A program made the position numbers and the translations under genes. Positions 45,739 to 56,779 of a stretch of 64,000 nucleotides of DNA are shown here, piece after piece. Source of the DNA: Mixophyes australis (Eukaryota > Chordata > Amphibia > Anura > Limnodynastidae); contig JAVHZZ010000009.1 of the NCBI GenBank assembly GCA_036250195.1, forward strand, positions 95,217,771 to 95,281,770, read 5' to 3'. Within the stretch, counting starts at the first letter, position 1; each line of letters starts with the position of its first letter. Under the pieces are notes generated by a model. The model saw nothing but the letters and a program-made list of their open reading frames with translations, was not told the origin of the DNA and made no database searches.

Positions 45739-47627
45739 ATCTTGATGCATTCCATTGATTTATTGTGTCTTTTTTATTTTTCATCAGAAAATAATTACTG
45801 GTAATATACAGTATTTGTCACCAATATCTCTAGGAAAATCAAAGAAAACACAAATCAACACAATTTACATATTGTAACTTACAAAATACTAAGGGGAATT
45901 AACTGTGTGCCTTCTTTTGGCTAATTGGCTTATTGATTACTAAAAAAAAATGTAAACGTTGGGTAGCTGAGTCCATAGTAAGTATGTGATGGATCTGTCC
46001 AGTTTATTGTCTCAACAGGTGCTGACCACAGGACTGCAAGGAATTAAAAGATCACTTTTTCTTCTTTCTTATTGGTGAAAACATTTAAATGCTTTAACTT
46101 TATACAAAAAATATATCTTTGAAGTAATCCTATTTTCTGTAGTCAGTGAAAGCAGAGATAGAGAAATAAATATTATACTTTAGTGATTTAAAAAAAAAAT
46201 CAGAATTAATAATTTATGAATTATGGATTCATTTTCATTAACATTAAATCCCATTTGTCAAATTAAATGTAATGGTTCAGCTTTGATTTTGTACCAATGT
46301 AATCCCAACTATCAGTAAAAAATGGGTAAAAATAAAGGGAAAGACATAAACGATAGAGCGCATTACACATGTACTGTTGACCTTTGCAGCTTCTGTGCAA
46401 TAAATGCAGAGGCTGCAAAGTATATACAGTATATACTACTTAGAATTACTTTGATTGATGGTAAAGTACAGTAAAGTTCTTTTAAAAATAAATTATGTTT
46501 TATGTAGTAAAAGTCTGTAGGTATTAAATGGCAATGTCATTTAGACTCATTCAGGGATAAGATGTATGGAATCTCTGCAAGTTCTACATATGACACTTAG
46601 CAAAATAAGTCACTCTGCCAAGTCAATGTTTTTTCTCTTTTATTATGTGGTAGAGTTATTAATGTTGATGATTTTTGCTTTTCATTTTTGCTAACTGACA
46701 TTTTATAAATCTTCAATACAAAAGTGTCATAATAAATCTCTTCATGGGTTTCCTATCTGCTGCTCGGTAGCTTAAATATTATTCCTTTGAGACCACTATT
46801 ATGTTCTATTTGGCTTTGTTGCGTAGAGCTGTGTTTTCTGTTGTTGTTTTTTTTATGTTGGCTATTTGGTTGTTTGTGTCTTTTATTCCAAAATAGAAAT
46901 CCACAGAATTCTGTTATTCTTTGTACTTTCACAAAATTAGATTTAGAAGTCCCGTGGCTCTGGCAGGTTTGGTTTTAAGCTCTGGCAGGGTCTAGTTTAT
47001 AATTTAGATAATTCTTGGAAATTTTAAATATGAAATCAACAACAGTGACATATGGCATTCTGTTCATTCTGTTTTAATGAAGAACAAACACTAACTGTAT
47101 GTTTTATTATGCATTGTGTAAAGAACAGATTGAGTTATGTATTGCACATTTCTATTATTATAATTGTGTTTTCCTATCAATGACTCTTCCATTTTCTGGT
47201 ACAGTATGTTGATTATTTTCAAGTCTGCGGATGTAATTGTTTATACAATGCTTGGTGCAAATATGAGTTATTTTAATGGCAAATCTAAAAATTAGGCTGA
47301 CGTACTTTTTACACTCAGGACTGTAAATATGTTATGGGGCATCCACTGCAACTGAATACACAGCAAAGGGAATAGTAATGGCAGAGTCACTGTATGATTT
47401 AAAAATAAATGAATTGACTTTCTTACAAGGAATGGTATGAATGGTTATAGGGAACAAATTAAGCAGTTGGGGCGATTGATTCAGGGATATAATCTGATTG
47501 CCCTGCATGGGATCAGAAAAGTTAAATTTGTAGATGTTTTGGGGATTTTGCCTTGACTTCTTCTGGATCAACAAATCTAGAGTTTCCTGATGAACTTGCA
47601 TCTTTTTTTCAAACTTACTAACCATGG
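45739..47627. other. unassigned AT-rich stretch
   Basis: No gene, clean repeat or coding motif seen. Confidence 0.45.
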
Positions 47628-47829
47628 GTATGAATCATTAAGGATCTTAATTTAAGAAACTTCTTATTTTAATCTCCTGCACAAAACCATGTTGCATGAA
47701 AAAACAGTCAGTATGTAACTTATGTGCAAAAAAGAATACTAATTTGCACCCCTTGCATTGTAACATGGTTTTGTCCAGGAGACTAAAATAAGAAGTTTCT
47801 TAAGTTAAGATCCTTAATGAATCAGGCCC
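47628..47829. mobile_element. MITE, GGGCCTGATTCATTAAGG family
   Basis: The right end CTTAATGAATCAGGCCC pairs with the left end GGGTATGAATCATTAAGG (mutated). CAT flanks both sides (47625-47627 and 47830-47832). AAACTTCTTATTTTAATCTC and GAGACTAAAATAAGAAGTTT extend the inverted repeat to about 55 bp. 202 bp, no gene. Confidence 0.9.
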
Positions 47830-47832
47830 CAT

Positions 47833-49050
47833 GTTACTGTATTACTATGTAATTTTACGCCCCTTGAAGTGGTTAATAAAGACACATTCAAATATCTACA
47901 CACTAGTAATTTTTTAAAAATGATGGCAGAGTTTAATACTGCAAAGTATTGGCTTAAAAATATATCAATTTAATAGTTCTTATAATAGACACAATAAAAT
48001 ACTTATATTAAAGAATATAGTGGCTAAAATAGAACAAATGCATTTACAATTAAGCAAATAGAAGCAGTAGATTAAATGAGCGCAAGCCTTTTGAATGCAA
48101 ATTCATGTTGAAAGAATCTGCATTATATATATAGAATTATATCACGGGGTAAACTTGTCATAAAATTAGGAATGAAATAGTCCCAAAATATCCAAATTGG
48201 CTCTATGTGCCAACCAAAAAATGGTTCTAGCCACAGAAGGAATATTTCTGCTGACACCTCTGTAATCATCATCATCAGTTATTTATAGGGCGTCACAGGT
48301 TCTGGAGAGCCAGACAATCATTTTACAGATATGACATACATCTTACAAATATTGCATACATGAGTATAATAAACGTTATAACAGATACATGACTACAATT
48401 AAGCATAATAACACATATATGGATAATCATAAATTAACAATTACAGACAACACAGATGCTGGTAATAATAATTCATGCGGAGACTAAGCTGGAAGAACTC
48501 CTTAAGTGTGTAGATGGGTTTTGTTAGGGGCCATGTACCCAATTTGGGCATTTTTGGATGATTTAGTTCCCTATTTTATTGTTAGTTTACCCAGTAACAT
48601 TATTATTTGTACATAGTGCCAGTTTGTTCTATCTGCGTAGATCGTTTTTTAAAGACTGGCAATCATTCACTCTGCTGTTACTGTCTGCTTAATTGTATGT
48701 TCATTTACTCAATGTTATTTTAGTCATTATGTATATTTTAATTTATGTATTTTATTGTGTCTGTCATAAGAACTATTAAAGTGATATATAGTTTTTACGC
48801 CAATTCTTTGCAGTAATACTTTCTGCCTTTGTTTTTTAGTTTTACCATAGTGTAAATATTTGTACGAGTTTAGCTCTGCTTGTTGTGTGTTTTTATATGG
48901 TTAAGGGATATTTAGCAATGTACCTGTGAATAACTGCTTTAAATGTCCTTATTTTATTTTATCTTTAGTTTTGTTTTTTATATAGCGCCTGATATTTAAG
49001 GTTTTTTTTTCTTATCTTCAAATGGTTACATTGTAGGCACCAAATCACTA
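47833..49050. other. mostly unassigned; possible inverted SINE/L2 tail at 48262-48330
   Basis: ATCATCATCATCAGTTATTT followed by ATAGGGCGTC near 48262 resembles an inverted (GAT)n...GCGC tail but is diverged. Nothing else recognised. Confidence 0.4.
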
Positions 49051-49053
49051 TAA

Positions 49054-49668
49054 GGCTAGGTACACACACACTGGAGCGTTTTCGTTCAATAATCGGACAA
49101 ATCAGCCGACATCCGACCGTTCAGTTGGAAGTCGGGTTAGTGTGTATAGTGACACGATGGTCGAAAGTCGTTCCAAAGTGTCGATTGTCGGTTTATTAAG
49201 TTGGTTGTACTGTTTAATATTTTCCAACCAATTACCGACTGATTATGTAATGTGTATGCACTCATGCTGACGATCTCCATAGAGTTTACAGAGTCGGGCT
49301 CTTTTCAGCCGATGTTGGCACTGAATGTCAGAGGGAATACATGCAGAGAGTGCTGTAGAAGGAATAATTAATTTGTTAGTTCTGAGACAGAATATTTCAT
49401 TTCAGAGTCACAGAAGTTAACAAAATTCGCTAGGACATGTGGATAGCTATAACAAGGTGGTTTTAATCAGTGTGGCAATGTGACAATAATGAATGAATGG
49501 ATATTGTGCTGTCATTCTCTAAAGACTAGATGAAGGACCAGATGAAGAGCACAGATCTGATGGTAAATCGTGTCAGTGTTTACGCATGAATCGTCGGATT
49601 GATCGGACCTTCAGTCGTAGGTGCACGATAACACATCGGTCACAAAATTCTTCAGTGTATACCTAGCC
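49054..49668. mobile_element. 615-bp PIF/Harbinger-like non-autonomous element, TAA flanks
   Basis: GGCTAGGTACACAC and GTGTATACCTAGCC are terminal inverted repeats. TAA lies at 49051-49053 and 49669-49671. Subterminal blocks are rich in CCGAC/GTCGG words (GTCGGGTTAG, AATCGTCGGATTGATCGGAC) that pair across the element. There is no transposase. A TAA target duplication is the classic PIF/Harbinger type. Confidence 0.85.
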
Positions 49669-49671
49669 TAA

Positions 49672-50582
49672 GTAAGAGTCAATCCAGAAAGTCAGAATTA
49701 AAAGGCCAGTATAACATCAATAAAGTAATTTTTTTAATCAAACCACCCAAGAATTTCAAATACAATATGATGTTCCATCTTCCCCTTTTCAAGTTGGGCA
49801 GCGCTTTCATATAACAGCGCATCCACCATTATATTAATTCATTAAAACACACCCAAAACTACATTTTCCACTTTGGATGAATATTTTGTTCGGCGGGGAA
49901 AAAATTCATTTTAATAGGTGACAGAAAATATTGATCAGCATTATTAATTATTTTAATTACTGACCATCAGGTAATCTGGAGTATGACTACATGAATACCT
50001 ATGGCAGCTAATCACAAGACTTAGGGTGATCTTTTGGTGACATCTCTTAGTGAGCTGTGGTGGACTATCTTGGGTCACATGATGACTTGTGAAATGAGCA
50101 GAATATATTTTTTTAGAACAGTCCGCTGAGCTTTAGAATGGTATAACACTTCTGAGGAAGCAGCTGCTGATGCTGTGAAATATATTGCTTTATCTGTATC
50201 AAATGAAAACGCAACAGGGTATATTACAGCTAAGTCACACAGCACAATAATCTCCTCTGGTCACCCCCACATACAATTCAGCAATTACTCCAATATTTTT
50301 CTCAGTTTGGATCTATTGAGGAGTACATACACTTAAATACCAAACCATGGTTATCTGTTTTTTATTAAAATATAAAGGAAAATATGAAGCAAACCAATGA
50401 TTTTATATAATGTGCTACAATAAATACAACTGACTGTATGCTTTAAGTTTCCTTCCTTATTTTCTTTCGATTAATTTAAGAAATAGATTTAGATATTACT
50501 CATAATGTGCCTTCCCTTGGGTACTTGTGTTGGTTTTTAATAACTAGCGGGCATGACTGTTTTCAGTGCTGTACAGAGAGAG
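49672..50582. other. unassigned stretch with a hammerhead-like relic at 50152-50190
   Basis: No ORF motif. TTCTGAGGAAGCAGC near 50152 followed by GCTGTGAAA has the order of a degraded hammerhead core (CTGAGGA for CTGATGA, an AGC/GCT stem, GAAA). A nearby TCACATGATGACTTGTG (50075) echoes the ATCATGTGACT words of the 56141 element. Confidence 0.35.
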
Positions 50583-50590
50583 GTTTAGAG

Positions 50591-50738
50591 CAGGCCTGTC
50601 CAACCTGCGGCCCTCCAGATGTTGTGCAACTACAAGTCCCAGCATGCCCTTCCAGCTATCAACAGGTTGTCTACTGGCAAAGCATGCTGGGGCTTGTAGT
50701 TTCACAACACCTGGCGGGCCGCAGGTTGGACATGCCTG
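50591..50738. mobile_element. 148-bp hAT MITE, sister of 15872-16019
   Basis: CAGGCCTGTCCAACCTGCGG and its inverted partner CCGCAGGTTGGACATGCCTG form the ends. The perfect 8-bp duplication GTTTAGAG lies at 50583-50590 and 50739-50746. The same length and the same internal ACTACAAGTCCCAGCATGCC / GCAAAGCATGCTGGGGCTTG core as the MITE in the L2 element make them two members of one hairpin-forming family. Confidence 0.95.
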
Positions 50739-50779
50739 GTTTAGAGCCTGACACTACAAGGCATGCATCGGTCGCTTTT

Positions 50780-51482
50780 TAGCGTCTTGTGCACAAAATC
50801 ACTCTGCGCAGACCCAGGACCGGATCATATGCTGGTAAACGCAGCCCTGTCCGCTCCCCTTTCGTAGGCAAAGGTCGCTTATTACTACAGCCTACGATTT
50901 CGGGGAGGGGAATAAACAGGGCAGGGGAGAGGCATTTGTCGGTAGACAATTTACATTATGGGAATGCCAAATTCAAACGCACGCAGCCACATACACTTCA
51001 AGCTCTGGGCATCTCAAAGTTACTTGTTTTTGTGCCGTATCTTTTGCTCCAGCTACAGGGCTAGTGTAAGTCCTGGGTACTAATGATGACAGTCTGTATG
51101 CTATAACATGTGTCTGCATACAGGAGCAACTGTAAACATTTATTTTTATGTTCAGTAGACATTAATAATGTCCTACAAAGTGTAATTCATGGGAAAAAAC
51201 TTTTTTTTTTTAAAAAAACTTTTTTTTTCTGTTTTATCATAAATAACTATATTATTAACAAGTGACATTAATTCAATATTTTTTTCTTCTGTGCATTCCT
51301 TTGCAAGTTTATAATCCACGTAGGTATTGGACGTATCCTGCAGTGCCTTGTGTAGTAGAGCACAGCAGACCTACTCCCGAATTCATCAGCGCATGTATCT
51401 TCATATCCGTTCTTTGTTGATTTACGTGCGCTTTTAAACAAATACATGTTGCACTCAGAATGCATGCCTCCATGAATCTGGC
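50780..51482. mobile_element. non-autonomous element, diverged copy (family of 44705)
   Basis: Shares CAAGCTCTGGGCATCTC, CTCCAGCTACAGGGC and GTGTAATTCATGGGAAAAAA-type sequence with 24532-24893 and 44705-45735. The right end CCTCCATGAATCTGGCT is a mutated CCTTGATGAATCAGGCC. The left end is not clear. No ORF with a motif. Confidence 0.65.
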
Positions 51483-51545
51483 TTGTTGCATTGGAGGGGG
51501 AGGTAAATTTAAAATGTGATGGCAGATTTATAGTTGGGGTAGGGC

Positions 51546-51820
51546 CAGGCGCGGGCTGGGAGAGGGAAGCCCGGGGGGCACACAGGCGGCCGCATCACAT
51601 GAAAAGGGATGCGGCTGCGTCATTGATGACGCGGCCGCATCTCCTGTCATGTGATGCGGCCATCTGGGTGCTGATGCGGCCGCATCTAATGTCATCAGAT
51701 GCGGCCGCGGGGGAAGTGCTGTATTTTCCATCAGGCCTATCCCCCCGGCCTGAGTAGTGGTTCTGACCGAGCAGCCCGGGGGGGCGCTGCCCCCCTGCCC
51801 CCCAGGCCAGCCCGCCCCTG
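51546..51820. mobile_element. GC-rich hAT MITE with repeated GCGGCCGC, 8-bp TSD
   Basis: CAGGCGCGGGCTGG and CCAGCCCGCCCCTG are the ends. GGTAGGGC is duplicated perfectly (51538-51545 and 51821-51828). The core 51585-51715 is a cluster of GATGCGGCCGCATC-like palindromes separated by TCATGTGATGCGGC and CATCTGATGCGGCC words. Its base composition contrasts sharply with the AT-rich flanks. No gene; the ORFs across it are chance GC-rich frames. Confidence 0.93.
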
Positions 51821-51828
51821 GGTAGGGC

Positions 51829-52005
51829 ATGTCTTAGATCAACTTTAAATGTCAGTGTACAAATAAGCTATCAAGTAATAAAAACAGCCAGTATTTTCCT
51901 TAGGTGCAAAATAATAAACTAATTTGAACCCCTTGCATTGTAACAGAAAACTTAAGTAAGAAAACTCAATTTTTTGCTTAACTTTCCTTAATAAACAAGG
52001 CCCTT
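51829..52005. mobile_element. partial MITE of the GGGCCTGATTCATTAAGG family
   Basis: AACTTTAAATGTCAGTGTAC, AAATAAGCTATCAA and AAAACTTAAGTAAGAAAACT follow the order of 37190-37375. The end CTTAATAAACAAGGCCC is a mutated terminus. The left half is missing. Confidence 0.75.
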
Positions 52006-52182
52006 AGTCTTTGATTATAAAATCTACACAGACTGCAACATAAAAAAAAGAAGAGACATCATATACAGTATACTATCTGTGCTCAAATTTAAGTTTTTCT
52101 AGTAAAATACATCTTGATGTTCAATGATTTTTATTTATTTAATGCTTGTGTTTTTGGAGGAAAACATCTCTTTAATATTCAG

Positions 52183-52321
52183 CAGTGGTGGAAGTGTGCT
52201 GGTATACGGTGGTATGTCATACCGTAACTTCTCCTACTGCCTTCATTGTAAAACTTTGATTAACTTACACTCCCTTTACACTTTTCATACCACCACTTCT
52301 AAATTTCCCCATCGACCACTG
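52183..52321. mobile_element. 139-bp hAT MITE, 8-bp TSD
   Basis: The ends CAGTGGTGGAAGTG and the diverged CATCGACCACTG pair in the outer bases. ATATTCAG is duplicated perfectly (52175-52182 and 52322-52329). The inner GGTGGTATG and CATACCACC also pair. Confidence 0.88.
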
Positions 52322-52329
52322 ATATTCAG

Positions 52330-53586
52330 TAAAAATACAATTATACACTTTTCAAACGCACATATAAACTGTGACATTTAAAGTACCAACAAAACTTTGT
52401 TAAAAAAAAAACTGAAGTAACTTTTGTAACAGCTTTAAACTTGCTCACCAATTAAAGGGGTGCAGAAGCGATGTTCTTGAATAGATTGCTAGTGTAATAT
52501 ACTGGTATATTCATGTGAAAAGAAATATTGCGCACAGTGGAGATATAAACATGACTCATTCTGCCTATTAAAAATTTCAGGCTTCACTCTAGTGATCATC
52601 TGAAATTCAGAACCACATTGTTTCTAAAAGTTAAAGCATGGAAACAGTTCATGCTGTTAGGCATGTTGTTCCTTAAAGTAACTACCCATTTACACAAGAA
52701 GTGATTCAACTGCGTTTAAAAGGTGGGCTTGGGAATTGCCCACAGGTCTCTTAGGAATAGAAACATTCAGTTAATGAGATAAAGGATTTGTGCTAGATAT
52801 TGCATGAACAAAACTCGCTTATTTAAAATTCTGCAAAACGCTGTACAAAATAAATATTATTATAAATGAAATCCTTATTGTTTCAATCACACTAGCAAAA
52901 AATCAGTATGTTCAATTATTTTCATCTATATTATATTGTTTTATCTATATTATATTGTTATTATTGATGTATTATACATCATTCTCATTTTGTATCACAC
53001 GTTTACACATAAAAATATCGATATTTTTTTTTTTTCAAAAATTAAACGAACTCTCAGACATACAGCAAATAAAACTCATACAGACAAAGAGAATGTAAGG
53101 GAATTGATACTGAAAATCAAACCAGTGTTTTTCAATAGCATTTTTAACATTTGAACCAAGAGTTCAAATCTATTTAATCATCTGTAAAGGAAAACTATTT
53201 TTTTATGGGGGGGGAAATCCTCAATTCCTTGAGTGTTTTGCCTTCTTAGTTCACAATAGGGAACTGTGCAAAAGCCATATATGTATATTATTTAACTGAT
53301 ACAAATAAAGTATTTGGCTGTAGGCAGCTTCTTAGTGGAATGTTTTGAACTTCTAAAACCCAAACAGTATAGGAAATTGGCTAATTCAGGCAATAAAACC
53401 TTAGTCTAATCTTCTGGTATTTTTAACATTATTAAATAACTGGAATCAGTGCATCTCCTAAAGCTCTCTCTTTAATGTAGCAGATTGGATGGATATTGAC
53501 ATTCCTTATTATCCAGTTTAAGACTGTGTTTGATTAAGGTTCCTTTCTATTTTCTGACTGGATAGCTATAGACAATCCTTAGTAAC
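52330..53586. other. unassigned AT-rich stretch
   Basis: No gene or element recognised. Confidence 0.45.
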
Positions 53587-53589
53587 CAG

Positions 53590-53799
53590 GGGCCTGATTC
53601 ATCAAGGTACGCAAACGCATACGCATCTGCTAAACGGGACTTGAGCTACGTAAAACACCACATACGCAGCGCAAACAGAGCAGATACGGCACTCAAAGTC
53701 AACTCAATCTCAAACTCCAACGCAAATATAACGGTTTGCGTCACTCAAAGTATGCAACACAGATGCGTATGCGTATGCGTACCTTGATGAATCAGGCCC
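53590..53799. mobile_element. 210-bp MITE, GGGCCTGATTCATCAAGG ends, CAG flanks
   Basis: The left end GGGCCTGATTCATCAAGG extends through TACGCAAACGCATACGCAT. The right end is its complement for about 40 bp with one or two mismatches. CAG is duplicated at 53587-53589 and 53800-53802. This is the best-preserved member of the family in the window, with no gene inside. Confidence 0.93.
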
Positions 53800-53989
53800 C
53801 AGCTTCTTACTGGGTTTATTTAAGGTTAAAGCAGCAATCCCTTGAAAAAAAATTTTTTTACATAAATCACTGTGGCAACCTATAAGAACAATGAAGGTAA
53901 TTACCATTTCCATTGCATTTTTATTCAGGCTGCTATTAATGATTTATTATTCTTGACTACCATGGTAACCACAGTCACATGACACATTT

Positions 53990-54480
53990 TTTTTTATTTT
54001 TATTTTTTATTTTATTTATTTATTTTTTATTATTATTGAAAGCCCGGGAACAGTGTTTTCGTGCCCTAATGAACGAAAAAAGTGCGAAATTAAAAAACTG
54101 TGCGGTTCTTGGCCCTCCTCAAAAAAGGATAGGCCCTAGTCCCCGACCCCCGGATCCAAAAAGGACCCTTAGGGGGCAAGGGTCTTCAGACCCCCCTTCC
54201 CCGCAAGGCTAGGGGGGGTCCCTTTGGCCCTGGGATCCACCGAGGCTTCACCCAGGGCTCGACAACTAACTCACCCCCGGAAGGATGAGCCGACGATGTT
54301 GTTCAGGGGGGCAGGAACCAAATGGCCACACAACCCCCCCTAGATCTTAGGGGACACAGAGCCCAAAAGGGCCTACCCGCACCCCTAAAATCCGTGAAGC
54401 AATCAACATAAAAGTGAAAGTGACAAACAAGAAGTGTCATAAATAGAAAAATAAAAGAGTGCCGAGTGGTTACGGCCCCA
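53990..54480 (+). repeat. unclassified GC-rich island after a T-rich tract
   Basis: A T/A-rich run (53990-54040) leads into about 330 bp of CCCC/GGGG-rich sequence, with GGATCCAAAAAGGACCC, GGGGGGTCCC and CCCCCCCTAGATC words. An A-rich segment follows, then GTGCCGAGTGGTTACGGCC (54461-54479), which resembles the A-box region of a tRNA-Ser head. No B box or ORF motif follows. It may be a SINE-type or other dispersed repeat in reverse or rearranged form. Confidence 0.4.
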
Positions 54481-55767
54481 GCCTCATGGAAGTGATAAAG
54501 TTTACAGATATGCTATTCAACACCGCTCTGATATGTTTGCACTATGACATCCTCCTTTTCCCCCATCTGCCAATCTTATGACTTGCTGAGAATCCCTGAG
54601 CCTGTGTCTCTGTAGATGACTGACTGGATCTGTGTTTGACATTCATTTTGGTTTGCCAACCAAAGAACTTTTGAAAAAGAGATAATAATTTGTAGGAGGA
54701 TAGCTAAGAAAAATGAGGTATGCATAAAGGTAGTTAACTTGCTGTTTAAAGAAAAAAAATGAAATATATTTTCTATGTGAGATTGCTGTGTTCTGACTGT
54801 GTTTGAACAAGGATAGTTTCTATGTTCTGATTGACACTTTTTAGTGCCCAGCTTATGACTGTGTTTTATTAAGGTTAAAGTTTATGTTATGATTGTATGG
54901 ATATTGATAGTACCCAGTAGAGATGTTTAAATAATTCATGCCAGTTCGAAATTTGATAGAGTCTAGCCAGTTCGAGGGCCTCAAACTTGTTCACTGCAAA
55001 TCCATTTGAGCATACAGTATTTTGAACTTGAAAAGTTAACATTATTGTATTCGCGTTTGATGCTTTTATTGAAAACAATTAAAAATACTATAGACATGAA
55101 CCAATTGTAACCGGCTTGTCTTGATCAAACTCCACTCAAATTTGTAGTCTAACCTAAAGTTCATGAAGTTGTTGCAAATTTTCGAACTTTAGAACATGTT
55201 CAACAAACTAGCTCAAGGACCACTTATTTCCATCTGTGCTTGATGAAGGTTAATGTTTAGGTTCTGACTGGATGAATATTGAGATTCCTTAGTACCCATC
55301 ACTTCCACACAACAGCAGAATTTTGCCATGAAGAAAAATCCCAGCTTCTGGTTTTGGAAGACCAGTAGGATTTTTGAATGTTCAATACAAATTTACCGCA
55401 AAAATGGTGTTAATACATTCAGTACCCAAGCATAAGCAAGGAGCGCCTTTTATTGACTGACAACATCACGTGAATTAAGTGTGATTTTTCTCTTTCTTTT
55501 ATAAAGACATTGCATCCTTTGCATAGATGTCTTTTTGCAGGTGTTGAGGTCAGTATTTATTAAAAGAATAAAGTTAGGTCACTGGCTATGCTGAACTTAT
55601 GAAGATATGTCACATGACTGCTTACTCTGTTAGCATACTTCATTTCATTATTTTAAACTTTGTAAATTAGTGACCTTAAATTCAAATGGAAGATTTTTAG
55701 ATGCACTCCACAGCTTTCCTAGTTATCTATCTAGTTTAGGCTCTTTTCCTGAAATACATTGTACATA
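54481..55767. other. unassigned stretch
   Basis: Phrases such as CTATGTTCTGATTG and TTATGTTATGATTGTATGGA recur at 54820, 54880 and 55258, and also near 53550, suggesting an old diverged tandem or LINE/LTR-derived repeat. I cannot name it. Confidence 0.4.
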
Positions 55768-56343
55768 CAGTCAAGTTCATAAATATTGGGACATCGACAC
55801 AATTATCATATTTTGGGCTCTATACACCACCACAATGGATTTGAAATGAAACAAACAAGATGTGCTTTAACTGCAGACTTTCAGCTTTAATTTAAGGGAA
55901 TTTACATCCAAATCAGATGAACGGTGTAGGAATTACAACGGTTTCTATATGTGCCTCACACTTTTTAAGGGACCAAAAGTAAAGGGACAAATTAAACAAT
56001 CCTACATCAAACTTTCACTTTTTAATACTTTGTTGCAAATCCTTTGCAGTCAATTATAGCCTGAAGTCTGGAACGCATAGACCTCACCAGACGCTGGGTT
56101 TCATCCCTGGTGATGCTCTGCCAGGCCACTACTGCAAATGCCTGTTGCGATCATGTGACTATAAATCAGATTGGCCTGTTGCGATCATGTGACTATAAAC
56201 CTTTTTTTCAATATCTTTGTCTACCTTTTCAATGGTACGAACAATCGATCGACATACGATCGGCATACGATTGGCTGGATGCTGTCATGTGACTTTTTGT
56301 CCTGCCTTTAAATATTATGGCTTTTAACAGGTACACTATTCCT

Positions 56344-56378
56344 CTGATGAAGCCGCAATTATCGCGGTGAAACGCGTT
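56344..56378 (+). ncRNA. hammerhead-ribozyme-like motif
   Basis: CTGATGA at 56344-56350, a stem II of CCGC (56353-56356) with GCGG (56364-56367) plus an A-T closing pair, GAAA at 56369-56372, then CGCGTT, with GTT (56376-56378) in place of the NUH cleavage triplet after a minimal stem III. This is the order of a type I hammerhead with a tiny stem III, as known in PLEs. Against it: a bulged G at 56352, an A-T rather than G-C first stem II pair, and only partial pairing for stem I (TTCCT upstream with AAGA downstream). It may be weak or dead. Confidence 0.5.
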
Positions 56379-56779
56379 AAGACTGTATGTTAATCTCAGC
56401 TGATTTTTTTGGACTCCTGACTGCATTTATCCCGGGATATTGCTGTACTATTAGTTCCAGCGGACTATTTCGACTTCACCTACATCCATGCAATATATCT
56501 CCGTATATACCAGCTTCCAGGAGAAATAAGTATCTCAGTGTCATTTTGATCTGTTGCTGCAGAATTTTTTGCAAGCTAAATCTGAACTACTGACCTAGAT
56601 AAAATCAATATTGGCTTTTGAGTGAAAGTAAGAATATATAACATTTTTTTCAGACTGTTGCTGCAGTTTTGCATGCTAATTGGACACATTTGTTCTCTTC
56701 ACTACTACTAGCCAGGAGATTACAAAGTGGATTGTTACTGGATTTTTACACTCTATGCTAATGACATATTATTGTTTTT

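Noticed and set aside
51491..51830. overlapping GC-rich ORFs on both strands
   Set aside because: Located over the CpG-rich MITE; peptides mirror the repeated palindromes.
54461..54479. tRNA-Ser gene
   Set aside because: Only an A-box-like word is present; no anticodon arm, B box or acceptor stem can be built.
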